A DNA stretch of 64,000 bases from a virus. The position numbers were made by a program, and so were the translations under genes. The stretch's first letter is position 1. Each line of letters starts with the position of its first letter. The DNA lies in IMG/VR virus record IMGVR_UViG_3300043449_002191, positions 62,001 to 126,000 of that record. The stretch is one strand, 5' to 3'. The notes beneath the pieces were generated by a model. It saw only the letters and a program-made list of their open reading frames with translations. It ran no database searches and was not told the DNA's origin. This document shows positions 5,848 to 11,955 of the stretch, piece by piece.

Positions 5848-6488
5848 TATTTCTCCAAAGACTTTCTCAGGTTATCTGTTTCCAATATTACTCTTTCTTT
5901 ACTAAAGTCTAACTTTAATATTTGACAATTTTCATATCTAGGAAAGCTATCGTATTGACTTGCATCAGAATCAAGCAAAGCACATAAAAGCATAGTTATG
6001 TGTACTTGATGAGAAAAAACCATGATGTTGCCTTTAATACGACCCATCATGTAGTCCAGCTTCAATTTATTAACAAAAGTGACTGCTCTAGTGTAAGTGT
6101 CGGCTACGCTTTCGCCATTTTTAAAGCGGTAATAGAATTTGCCGTATCTGTCACGCTTTTCCAAGGTATCTTCAATATCAAGCTTATCTTTAAAATTTTT
6201 CCACTCCTGCTCTCGTATAAGAGCCTCCACATTAACAGTCTTAGCTTTAAGACCTTGAGTAGCAAGTTCATAAGTTTCCATTGCTCTTTTATAAGGGGAC
6301 ACGTAAATATGCACCTCAGAGTCATTCACCTTTCCCAAATCTCTCATAAGGTAATAGCCAGCCTCAATGCTCTGAATTCTACCTTCTTGGGTCAACGAGA
6401 TGTTTTGATCTAGCTCAGGGTAATGCTCATTATTTTTTTGCCTAACATTTCCTTCGGATTCACCGTGTCTAATTAAATAAATTTTCAT
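5847..6488 (-). CDS. histidine phosphatase (phosphoglycerate-mutase-like)
   Basis: A 213-residue protein with the diagnostic RHGES at residues 7-11 (phosphohistidine acceptor His8), the SPYKRAMET second-arginine region, a glutamate in the middle, and VFSHQVHI carrying the second active-site histidine. This superfamily dephosphorylates small metabolites or proteins; the substrate cannot be read from the sequence. An outer TTG at 6497 is possible, but the ATG fits the family start (MKIYLIRHGES). Upstream GAGG is rather distant (12 bases). Confidence 0.85.
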   Translation of the reverse strand: MKIYLIRHGESEGNVRQKNNEHYPELDQNISLTQEGRIQSIEAGYYLMRDLGKVNDSEVHIYVSPYKRAMETYELATQGLKAKTVNVEALIREQEWKNFKDKLDIEDTLEKRDRYGKFYYRFKNGESVADTYTRAVTFVNKLKLDYMMGRIKGNIMVFSHQVHITMLLCALLDSDASQYDSFPRYENCQILKLDFSKERVILETDNLRKSLEK

Positions 6489-6517
6489 AATACCCAAACC
6501 TCTTTTACAATTTTAAA

Positions 6518-6655
6518 TTAATAAATATAACAGGTATGTATTAAACCTTTTCCGTAGCAATATTCAGAGTTTATCTTGTGTATTTTATCAAGATTGTGGC
6601 TACTACAGACTATTTTGCCATTATACTCTAATTTATAGAGCGCCAATCGATTCAT
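6518..6655 (-). CDS. small Cys-containing hypothetical protein, 45 aa
   Basis: Frame MNRLALYKLEYNGKIVCSSH then NLDKIHKINSEYCYGKGLIH and TCYIY. GAGG is six bases before the ATG. The sequence composition and the site make it a probable gene. The GC-rich hairpin-rich stretch upstream (6691-6798) would be its 5' leader if they are co-transcribed. Confidence 0.6.
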   Translation of the reverse strand: MNRLALYKLEYNGKIVCSSHNLDKIHKINSEYCYGKGLIHTCYIY

Positions 6656-6690
6656 ATATACCTCACAGTAAAAGCATCCAATGCAATTAG

Positions 6691-6798
6691 TCGCCCATCC
6701 GTGGGCAACATTTTTAGGAAACAGTCGAACAGCAAGTGGGGCACGACTTTCGAGTTAACCGTATGGGCTCCCCAGCCCACCACCTTTCCTCGTCCTAA
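6691..6798 (-). ncRNA. candidate structured RNA or structured leader
   Basis: About 55% GC in DNA that is otherwise near one third GC. The stretch can fold as TTAGGA (6793-6798) with TCCTAA (6714-6719), enclosing a perfect TGGGCT/AGCCCA hairpin (6764-6779) and an AGTCG/CGACT stem (6723-6748). A second hairpin, TTGCCCA-CGGA-TGGGCGA (6691-6708), pairs fully only on the minus strand, where a mismatch becomes a U-G pair. Alternatively it is coding: a GTG-started frame (6652-6780, 42 codons, ending ATGA with the next gene) is open, but two further frames are also largely open. No known RNA class recognised. Confidence 0.35.
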
Positions 6799-6864
6799 CA
6801 AAACCAGTATATCAAAGATTAATTAAAAGTAAAGAATTATTTTTAGTAGGTATCAAACTGAGAA

Positions 6865-7080
6865 TCAGTCTTCTTCGATCTCGCCATAAACCTTGAGGTC
6901 AAAAACGCCTTCTTCTTCTGTAGGCGAATAAGTGTAAACCCAGTCAGGGCACCACCGTTGATACTCAGATTCTTTCATGAGTGCTTCTTCCAAGTATGAT
7001 AAAGACATTTCCATGTCATCCATGTCCGGTTTCCACTCAGCCTCATAAATAAGCCTTTTGGCTGGGCCATGGTCCATCAT
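6865..7080 (-). CDS. hypothetical acidic protein, 71 aa
   Basis: Starts MMDHGPAKRLIYEAEWKPD and ends KVYGEIEED. Contains a Trp-rich centre (YQRWCPDWVYTYSP). The ATG overlaps the aldolase stop as ATGA, so it is coupled to that gene. Not recognised. Confidence 0.7.
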   Translation of the reverse strand: MMDHGPAKRLIYEAEWKPDMDDMEMSLSYLEEALMKESEYQRWCPDWVYTYSPTEEEGVFDLKVYGEIEED

Positions 7081-7658
7081 CGCTTAACTCCTGATTTGAG
7101 TACGATTTCGCAAACATGGTCTGCTCGTTCAATATGCTCATAGCATTCCCAAGGATTACTTCCTACTACGCATACGCCATGTAAGGCCTGAGCAACGATA
7201 TCGCTACCTGTTAGCATTAAGTTCCTATAAGTGGACTCACCAAGTTCCTCTGAAACTGCAGGAATAATAGGTACATCTGGCCCTACTTTAGTATATCGTG
7301 ACAATTCAATGAATTGAGCAGCAATTTCCTGTAAAGACCATCCAGCATATAATGCCGCAATAATGTGAGTAGGATGAGCATGAACTACAACTCTGGTTGA
7401 GCTATTATCATGCAATTGGATTAACTTGTGCATATGCAGTTCACCGGAAGGTTTTGAACCATCTGGAATTACCAGATTGTTGCCATCTACCTTCATCTTG
7501 ATGATATCTTCAACTCGTAGCACGTTTTTTCTGACACCACTTGGAGTTATATATATGATATTGCTGCCTTTACGTCTTAGGGATGCATTGCCATCTCTGG
7601 TTGTAATCCAGCCTCGTTCATATAGTCTTTTCATCACATCGCACATTGCCGTGATCAT
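7077..7658 (-). CDS. class II aldolase/adducin-family protein
   Basis: A 193-residue protein of the zinc-dependent aldolase/epimerase/dehydratase fold. Seen directly: the GNASLR loop near residue 25, KPSGELHMH with the catalytic-type Glu73, the zinc pair His93 and His95 in VVHAHPTH, and a third zinc ligand candidate, His160, in ALHGVCVVG. All metal ligands are present, so it should be active. Relatives act on sugar phosphates (fuculose- or ribulose-phosphate) or methylthioribulose-phosphate; the substrate is unknown here. GGAG plus an ATGA overlap with the upstream gene fix the start. An unusual cargo gene for a phage. Confidence 0.85.
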   Translation of the reverse strand: MITAMCDVMKRLYERGWITTRDGNASLRRKGSNIIYITPSGVRKNVLRVEDIIKMKVDGNNLVIPDGSKPSGELHMHKLIQLHDNSSTRVVVHAHPTHIIAALYAGWSLQEIAAQFIELSRYTKVGPDVPIIPAVSEELGESTYRNLMLTGSDIVAQALHGVCVVGSNPWECYEHIERADHVCEIVLKSGVKR

Positions 7659-7897
7659 TGCTTCTCCGGTCTAAAATACAAGTCTAACTCTCTGGATTGG
7701 ATATCATAAGACGTATCTGAACCAAGAAGCCCTACGGTGTAGATGTGGACATTTGTTTGACTGCTTAGCGATAGATTTAGAGTAATTGTTCTGATGGCAG
7801 ATGGGTTTAAGAACATGGGCGTTTCTGATACAGCTGGACCCTTAATCGTAGCGTCATATTGAATTCGATAACCTTTAATGAAATCTGATATATCCAT
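7655..7897 (-). CDS. hypothetical protein, 80 aa
   Basis: Starts MDISDFIKGYRIQYDATIKG; beta-rich pattern (AIRTITLNLSLSSQTNVHIY). The tail codons include the GGAG site of the aldolase gene. Not recognised; could be a small virion or sugar-binding fold, but nothing proves it. Confidence 0.65.
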   Translation of the reverse strand: MDISDFIKGYRIQYDATIKGPAVSETPMFLNPSAIRTITLNLSLSSQTNVHIYTVGLLGSDTSYDIQSRELDLYFRPEKQ

Positions 7898-7898
7898 T

Positions 7899-8108
7899 TT
7901 ATTTCCCCTTTACTTTTACAGATTTAGCCAAACGCTCTTGCTTTTCGCAAAACTCTGAGGCTTCTTTGTTAAATTTAGCGGTACTAACCTGACGCTTCAA
8001 TTTGATATACGAGTGCATACAACCAATCCAAAAATCGCTTTTTTTAGCCCTCTTTGGTGCAGATTGGCATCCAATTGCAAAAATAATTGACAATAATAGA
8101 TATCTCAT
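7899..8108 (-). CDS. small lipoprotein, 69 aa
   Basis: Signal peptide MRYLLLSIIFAIGCQS with a lipobox cysteine at residue 14, followed by a basic mature region with two more cysteines (WIGCMHS, EFCEKQ). Exported and lipid-anchored by prediction. It follows the 53-residue membrane protein gene by one base. Confidence 0.7.
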   Translation of the reverse strand: MRYLLLSIIFAIGCQSAPKRAKKSDFWIGCMHSYIKLKRQVSTAKFNKEASEFCEKQERLAKSVKVKGK

Positions 8109-8109
8109 A

Positions 8110-8271
8110 TTAGCGCATCTCCCTTAACATAGCAGCAATAAAGATACCGCTAGCAATTGCAGAAATTAAACCTGGAATACTGAAGGTTAAAATACCACTT
8201 AACATCCATAAACTACAGGCGATTAGCCTTAATCTAGGAAGCTTTTTTAGACGTGCAATAAATAAAATCAT
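8110..8271 (-). CDS. small two-helix membrane protein, 53 aa
   Basis: Frame MILFIARLKKLPRLRLIACS then LWMLSGILTFSIPGLISAIA and SGIFIAAMLREMR. Two hydrophobic stretches separated by a Pro-Gly turn. GGAGG sits directly upstream and a TATAAT box lies before that. A TAATATG junction links it to the lipoprotein gene. A holin-like or anchor role is possible but unproven. Confidence 0.65.
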   Translation of the reverse strand: MILFIARLKKLPRLRLIACSLWMLSGILTFSIPGLISAIASGIFIAAMLREMR

Positions 8272-8288
8272 TTTACCTCCACAGAAGA

Positions 8289-8294
8289 ATTATA
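8289..8294 (-). promoter_or_regulatory. TATAAT promoter box before 8110-8271
   Basis: The minus strand reads CACTATAATTCTTCTGTGGAGG, then the ATG at 8271. Together with the plus-strand promoter next to it this forms a divergent promoter region of about 80 bases. Confidence 0.5.
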
Positions 8295-8304
8295 GTGTTT
8301 TTTC

Positions 8305-8334
8305 TTGCATTATTATACTTTTTTGTGGTAGAAT
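8305..8334 (+). promoter_or_regulatory. sigma70-like promoter for 8356-8868
   Basis: TTGCAT (8305-8310) and TAGAAT (8329-8334) are separated by 18 bases, with AGGAGG and the ATG about 15-20 bases downstream. It is the only promoter in the window where both hexamers look reasonable. Confidence 0.55.
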
Positions 8335-8355
8335 TATAGAGTAATAGGAGGATAT

Positions 8356-8868
8356 ATGAAAAAGCTTATTTTGATAGGGCTGTTAGCTTTTTGCTCAAAC
8401 GGTGTAGCCGATGAGGGATCAGTTTATTATGAACGAATTAATGCAGCGTTTACTTGGGATGGAGTTTTTAGTTTAGATGAGTATAAGCGTTATACGTTTG
8501 AGGGTCACGGGGTTGGCTTACAAACAGATGTATTGCAGTATGAAGAATTTCGTATTAGGACTAACACTCATTTAGTTCAAGGTAATTACGGTGTTATGTA
8601 TGGCGCTGGAGTGTCAGCCTTTCCTTTATGGTCGATTACTCGTAATCTTAAACTTGCCCCTGAATATAACTTAGGCTTTGACCTTTTTTCTACAAATAGC
8701 TTTTCTCCTTATAAGTCAACTCAATTAAATTTTAGCTCAAAGATTGGGCCTAAGTTAAAATATAAGGATCTTGAAGTTGGGGCTTATGTCTTTTACTCAG
8801 ACTCACTGAGCGGTGTAAATCTTTCAGGCACAAGCCTTCAGGTGAACTATACAATTTGGGGGTATTGA
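8356..8868 (+). CDS. secreted beta-barrel-like protein
   Basis: A 170-residue protein with a clear signal peptide (MKKLILIGLLAFCSNGVA, cleavage after about residue 18). The mature sequence is rich in alternating aromatic and polar strands (NTHLVQGNYGVMYGAGVSAF, LKYKDLEVGAYVFYSD) and ends in LQVNYTIWGY, as expected for a small outer-membrane barrel or periplasmic beta protein. It stands alone on the plus strand inside a minus-strand region, with its own promoter and terminator. It may change the infected cell surface (for example receptor masking), but this is inference. Confidence 0.7.
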   Translation: MKKLILIGLLAFCSNGVADEGSVYYERINAAFTWDGVFSLDEYKRYTFEGHGVGLQTDVLQYEEFRIRTNTHLVQGNYGVMYGAGVSAFPLWSITRNLKLAPEYNLGFDLFSTNSFSPYKSTQLNFSSKIGPKLKYKDLEVGAYVFYSDSLSGVNLSGTSLQVNYTIWGY

Positions 8869-8900
8869 TTCAAAGTTGATATCATATGATAACAAAAAGA

Positions 8901-8923
8901 CCCACAGGAAACTGTGGGTTTTT
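8901..8923 (+). terminator. rho-independent terminator after 8356-8868
   Basis: CCCACAG, loop GAAA, CTGTGGG, then TTTTT. A strong 7-base-pair stem with a stable tetraloop, 33 bases after the stop codon. Confidence 0.85.
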
Positions 8924-8984
8924 ACTTTAAAAATAGGATTAAATATAGAGTGTAGATCTAGTTATAGGCACAAAATTAAAGAGA

Positions 8985-9095
8985 TTATTCGCTTTTAGGT
9001 CCTTTTGCGTCAAATAAAAGGACCATCATAATTATGACAAAAGGCCAGAAAAAGACTCCCAGCAAAAAGACTAGACTGAAGGAGGTCACTTCCAT
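8985..9095 (-). CDS. 36-residue single-span membrane protein
   Basis: Frame MEVTSFSLVFLLGVFFWPFV then IIMMVLLFDAKGPKSE. One long hydrophobic segment with a charged C-terminus. The ATG lies in the tail codons of the 9086-9307 gene, and an AGGGG site is seven bases upstream within that gene. Too short for most gene callers but well placed. Confidence 0.6.
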   Translation of the reverse strand: MEVTSFSLVFLLGVFFWPFVIIMMVLLFDAKGPKSE

Positions 9096-9307
9096 TTAGG
9101 TGCCCCTGAAACTTCTTTTAAAAGGTCTTTGCCTTCGTTCACGCATTTATTCATAAGCTCTTCGTTTTCAGTAGGCGAGCTATCTTTTTCAATGACGCAA
9201 TTAGCTATAGAAACGGCACATTCTTCTTTGCTATCTTTTGTGATATATGGACTGTTAAATTGACACAACATGGCAATCACAGTTACTACTTTATCTAGCG
9301 AAACCAT
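9086..9307 (-). CDS. hypothetical protein with hydrophobic N-terminus, 73 aa
   Basis: Starts MVSLDKVVTVIAMLCQFNS with four cysteines later (EECAVSIANCVIEK, LMNKCVNEG). The N-terminus could be a weak signal or anchor, and the paired cysteines suggest a disulfide in the periplasm. GGGAGG before this ATG is supplied by the WED tail of the upstream KRDE gene; this start is preferred over a longer frame to 9346. Confidence 0.65.
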   Translation of the reverse strand: MVSLDKVVTVIAMLCQFNSPYITKDSKEECAVSIANCVIEKDSSPTENEELMNKCVNEGKDLLKEVSGAPKWK

Positions 9308-9308
9308 T

Positions 9309-9527
9309 TTAATCCTCCCACTTATATTTATTTTCAATCCAAGCAAATGCTTCTACCCCATGAGGTATTACTTTAGTCCGAATGGGCGGCGGAACCATCC
9401 CCACCATAGATTCACAATGAGTCAATACAATTTCAGCCAATTCGTCAGAGTTAATATCATCACCTTGTCCTTCAAGGTATGTATCAATTGCCATTTTAAG
9501 CACCTTTAAAGCCTCGTCCCTTTTCAT
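9309..9527 (-). CDS. KRSE/WEPE-family mini-protein (paralogue 7, divergent)
   Basis: A 72-residue distant member located 5 kb from the others: MKRDEALKVLKMAID, then MVGMVPPPIRTKVIP, ending WIENKYKWED. The layout is the same, including the tail whose codons (TGG GAG GAT TAA A ATG) form the ribosome binding site of the next gene. A GGAG site lies upstream in the tail of the 33-residue gene. Confidence 0.75.
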   Translation of the reverse strand: MKRDEALKVLKMAIDTYLEGQGDDINSDELAEIVLTHCESMVGMVPPPIRTKVIPHGVEAFAWIENKYKWED

Positions 9528-9625
9528 ATTTGCTCCTTAATTAGGTAAATTATAGACCCAAGCAAGAAAAAAAGCAAAACTATCGTAATTAATAAGCCTG
9601 TTTCAATATTCCTGTCATTTTTCAT
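9524..9625 (-). CDS. 33-residue single-span membrane protein
   Basis: Frame MKNDRNIETGLLITIVLLFF then LLGSIIYLIKEQI. One hydrophobic helix flanked by charged ends. The start overlaps the upstream stop (ATGA), the stop overlaps the next ATG (ATATGA), and its AAG GAG codons give the next gene its ribosome binding site. Coupling on both sides supports it. Confidence 0.6.
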   Translation of the reverse strand: MKNDRNIETGLLITIVLLFFLLGSIIYLIKEQI

Positions 9626-10026
9626 TTTTTAGACTTCTTTTTTAAGGGCTTTCTTGTGTACATTTTCTTTTTAGAGAAAAGGCCAATATCATCAAATTTA
9701 GAAACTGCCCATAATAATGTATTGAGATCAGCAATTGTACAAAGAGGTAATTCAATCTTTTTCTTTTCATCAAAAAACTTTATTACGCAGCCGCCATCAA
9801 AATTCTCAAAAGATACAATAGGCTTATTTCTCAGGCGCTCAGTCCACTGGTCGCCTTTAGCAATAAGAACAAATTTTGTGTACCAGCCCTTTTTGTCCTT
9901 AACGCCCTTGACCTTAAAAGTTGTAGAGTATTTTAATCCTGCTAAATCTTGAGACTCATCAATCATAGCCTCAAAAAACTTTTTATCAAGCTTTTCATGA
10001 CGAGCTTTAATTAAATTTTTTTCCAT
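9622..10026 (-). CDS. hypothetical protein, 134 aa, basic C-terminus
   Basis: Starts MEKNLIKARHEKLDKKFF at the ATG with AGGAG five bases upstream; a longer frame to 10080 would run into the GC-rich element and is rejected. The centre is beta-rich (TTFKVKGVKDKKGWYTKFVL), followed by a helix (IADLNTLLWAVSKF) and a Lys-rich tail (RKPLKKKSKK). The tail suggests nucleic-acid binding. Not recognised. Confidence 0.7.
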   Translation of the reverse strand: MEKNLIKARHEKLDKKFFEAMIDESQDLAGLKYSTTFKVKGVKDKKGWYTKFVLIAKGDQWTERLRNKPIVSFENFDGGCVIKFFDEKKKIELPLCTIADLNTLLWAVSKFDDIGLFSKKKMYTRKPLKKKSKK

Positions 10027-10044
10027 ATATTCTCCTAAAAAAGT

Positions 10045-10233
10045 GAGAGGGCCGGACGCTACTCCGACTATGCCGTTCATTGTGCTTGTGCGACCACAAC
10101 TATCGCTTTGATGTTATCGCTACTTCGTAGCGGCGAGGCCCCAGCCGCTATTAGTGCGTGTCTCCAGTGGCCCTTGTTTCAGGTCTTTCTAATCGGAACT
10201 ACCGACTTCCACAGCTTTCCACGCCGCTCTCTC
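10045..10233. ncRNA. candidate structured RNA, strand unclear
   Basis: A 189-base stretch with about 56% GC in an AT-rich genome and no good coding frame. The ends pair: GAGAGGGC (10045-10052) with GCTCTCTC (10226-10233), eight pairs on the plus strand with one G-U. Internal hairpins: TTGTG/CACAA (10086-10099), CGCTAC/GTAGCG (10118-10132) or the alternative AGCGGC/GCCGCT (10129-10149), and TCGG/CCGA (10193-10205). It lies between two minus-strand genes. It matches no riboswitch, tmRNA, RNase P or intron core that I can recognise. Confidence 0.45.
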
Positions 10234-10247
10234 AATAATATAATATC

Positions 10248-10466
10248 TTAAAATTCTTTGCTAAGATAATACTCAGTATATGCAATTTCTCGGTCTAAAG
10301 CCTCTTTACACTTGTTAGATCCACAAGTTAAACTAAATAAAACAGCAGCTTGACCAGCAATAAAGGATTCTCCAATAACTCGTTCTACGGTTTTATTGCA
10401 ATAGGCGCAATTCATATTTGTTACGGGGTTAATGCCAACGGGTAGTATTACTAGTTTATTGTCCAT
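10248..10466 (-). CDS. zinc-ribbon-like protein, 72 aa
   Basis: Starts MDNKLVILPVGINPVTN; CAYC near residue 20 and CGSNKC near residue 48 form a likely zinc site. GGAGG is five bases before this ATG, so the slightly longer frame (to 10478) is rejected. First gene of the leftmost minus-strand block. Function unknown. Confidence 0.7.
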   Translation of the reverse strand: MDNKLVILPVGINPVTNMNCAYCNKTVERVIGESFIAGQAAVLFSLTCGSNKCKEALDREIAYTEYYLSKEF

Positions 10467-10547
10467 AAAATCCTCCATAATCCATAAATACCATAAGTTT
10501 TATGTAAAGTCAATAAAATATTTCGACTAAAGTCCATATAATTGAAT

Positions 10548-10576
10548 AAAAAAAGCCCCCTGGGGCTAAGGGGGCT
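10548..10576 (-). terminator. rho-independent terminator, minus strand
   Basis: On the minus strand AGCCCCC, loop of nine bases, GGGGGCT, then a run of Ts. No minus-strand protein gene ends here, so it most likely ends a short transcript from the TATAAT box at 10629-10634. Confidence 0.75.
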
Positions 10577-10623
10577 AAAAAAGGAGGGGCAAGACCTTTT
10601 ATATTATTAGGGGGTATTTCCTA
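10548..10623 (-). ncRNA. candidate small RNA, about 75 nt
   Basis: A minus-strand TATAAT box (10629-10634) and a strong minus-strand terminator (10548-10576) are separated by a stretch with no reading frame. The predicted transcript contains CCCCTCC, complementary to the GGAGGGG type of ribosome binding site. It could be a regulatory RNA, but only promoter and terminator geometry support this. Confidence 0.4.
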
Positions 10624-10628
10624 AACAA

Positions 10629-10634
10629 ATTATA
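10629..10634 (-). promoter_or_regulatory. TATAAT promoter box for the candidate small RNA
   Basis: The minus strand reads TTTTTGAGGTATAATTTG. The same TTTTTGAGGTATAAT precedes the gene ending at 49225. Confidence 0.45.
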
Positions 10635-10643
10635 CCTCAAAAA

Positions 10644-10655
10644 CCCTAATCTTTT
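10644..10655 (+). promoter_or_regulatory. candidate late promoter motif, copy 1
   Basis: CCCTAATCTTTT directly before the ATG at 10660, with only four bases between. No ribosome binding site is present, so this gene may have a leaderless mRNA. Confidence 0.5.
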
Positions 10656-10659
10656 CAGT

Positions 10660-11010
10660 ATGAACGATAAAAAACTTTTAGATATTGCAAAAAGAATTTT
10701 AGAATTGGCCAAGAATACGCCTGAAGTACTTGAAAGCACTGAGCTTTCTAAAATGGACCCTTCTAAAAAATATTTGCGTATCCGCCAAGATTGGAATACT
10801 GAGTATAAGCAAGGTGGTAAGCACTATAAGCTTCCGTTTAATACTTTGACTCATATCAATCAGTTGCCTCAAATTGATGCACATCACCAAGGCAAAAAAG
10901 TTTGGCAAGAATCTAGTACTCCCGACAAGAAGTGGGGAGAAGAAACTTATGAGATGCTACCGGAAGGCTCTTTAAAACTTGTTGGCGCTAACTACGACAC
11001 TAGTGGTTAA
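10660..11010 (+). CDS. hypothetical late protein, 116 aa
   Basis: Starts MNDKKLLDIAKRILELAKNT with an N-terminal helix and a polar C-terminal half. First gene of the tail-fibre block. It lacks a Shine-Dalgarno sequence and begins just after the CCTAATCTT motif. The longer, weaker alternatives on the opposite strand are shadows. Probably a virion-associated or late accessory protein by position only. Confidence 0.7.
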   Translation: MNDKKLLDIAKRILELAKNTPEVLESTELSKMDPSKKYLRIRQDWNTEYKQGGKHYKLPFNTLTHINQLPQIDAHHQGKKVWQESSTPDKKWGEETYEMLPEGSLKLVGANYDTSG

Positions 11011-11012
11011 TA

Positions 11013-11023
11013 CCTAATCTTAT
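11013..11023 (+). promoter_or_regulatory. candidate late promoter motif, copy 2
   Basis: CCTAATCTTAT begins two bases after the upstream stop. The next ATG is 66 bases further on, after a leader that includes GTAGGAG. Confidence 0.55.
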
Positions 11024-11089
11024 TATTGAGTTCCTGCTGTCAGAAATGCCAGTAGCTTTCGGCCAAATGTCCGTAAGGTAGGAGAAAAA

Positions 11090-11740
11090 ATGGCTTTAAA
11101 TAAGATAGACGTTCTAAGTCTAGGTCGTGGTAGTTTAAAGGATAATAGTAATTCTATTATTGCCTTTTCATCCAACAGTGAAGTTCAAACTTGGTCCAAT
11201 ACTACTACGTATGCCCAATACAATGTTGTTGAGCATTCAAGCAAAATCTACAGATCTAAAGTTGCATCCAATTTAAGCAATACTCCTGACGCATCCCCAA
11301 ATCAGTGGGAAACTCTTTATTCAGACCCAAAAGACGGTGACATCTGTTTCGTGATCAACGGAGCAAATTCTAATATTATGCAACGTGCTAATAGCGTTTG
11401 GGTTAAATATAGAGAAACAAAAATTCAAATCACTTTAAATGATGGTCAAATTTTACCTGCCGCTATTTTTACATACATTGGCAGTACTAACTATTTTTCT
11501 ACATTAGAATATACAATTAAAAGAGGTGCTGGCCACAATAGAAAAAGGGCTGGCACTATGAAGATCTTAAATGATGGCTCTAGTGATGTGGCCTATGATC
11601 ATGAGTTCACAGAAATCGGCGACGATGTTGATACTTGGATTACTCCAGTTATCTCTGGCGGAACAGTCCAGTTACAATACACATCAGGCTTTGAAGGCAG
11701 CTCAATCCAACTTGAATATAAACTTACAGGATGGCAATAA
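11090..11740 (+). CDS. tail-fibre or baseplate protein with carbohydrate-binding-like segment
   Basis: A 216-residue protein. Residues 33-75 have the spacing of a chitin-binding type 5/12 module (TWSNTTTYAQYNVVEHSSK, then NTPDASPNQWETLY). The C-terminal part is beta-rich (VISGGTVQLQYTSG, SIQLEYKLTGW). It heads the fibre operon behind motif copy 2 and a GTAGGAG site. It probably contributes to surface binding. Confidence 0.65.
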   Translation: MALNKIDVLSLGRGSLKDNSNSIIAFSSNSEVQTWSNTTTYAQYNVVEHSSKIYRSKVASNLSNTPDASPNQWETLYSDPKDGDICFVINGANSNIMQRANSVWVKYRETKIQITLNDGQILPAAIFTYIGSTNYFSTLEYTIKRGAGHNRKRAGTMKILNDGSSDVAYDHEFTEIGDDVDTWITPVISGGTVQLQYTSGFEGSSIQLEYKLTGWQ

Positions 11741-11955
11741 TGAACGAGCAAATCCTTAGAGAGCAGATTATTGAACTTACAAAGCTTTTAGAGCTTAAAG
11801 ATGCTAGAATCAAAGAATTAGAGGTCTTAATGACAATGCCTTTTTCTTTAGTTCCTACGGTTTCTAGCAATACAGTTATTATAACCGATGCAAATCAAAC
11901 ACAAAACTCATGTGATTGTTATAAAAAACAGGGAGTAACTAATGACGGACTATAA
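11740..11955 (+). CDS. hypothetical coiled-coil protein, 71 aa
   Basis: Starts MNEQILREQIIELTKLLEL, a short coiled coil, followed by a Val/Ser-rich stretch and CDCYKKQG. The ATG overlaps the upstream stop (TAATG), which is preferred over the ATG nine bases earlier. Its end overlaps the large fibre gene by 14 bases. Possibly a fibre chaperone or linker, by position. Confidence 0.6.
   Translation: MNEQILREQIIELTKLLELKDARIKELEVLMTMPFSLVPTVSSNTVIITDANQTQNSCDCYKKQGVTNDGL

Noticed and set aside
6489-6864. tRNA or tmRNA gene
   Set aside because: No cloverleaf, T-loop GTTCRA or CCA-adjacent acceptor pairing could be built from this region.
9622-10080. Extended start of the 134-residue gene at 10080
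   Set aside because: AGGAG points to the ATG at 10026, and the extension lies inside the GC-rich candidate RNA.
10045-10233. Group I intron or cobalamin riboswitch
   Set aside because: A GCCACTGG-like string occurs, but the B12 box and the P3/P7 intron core are not recognisable.
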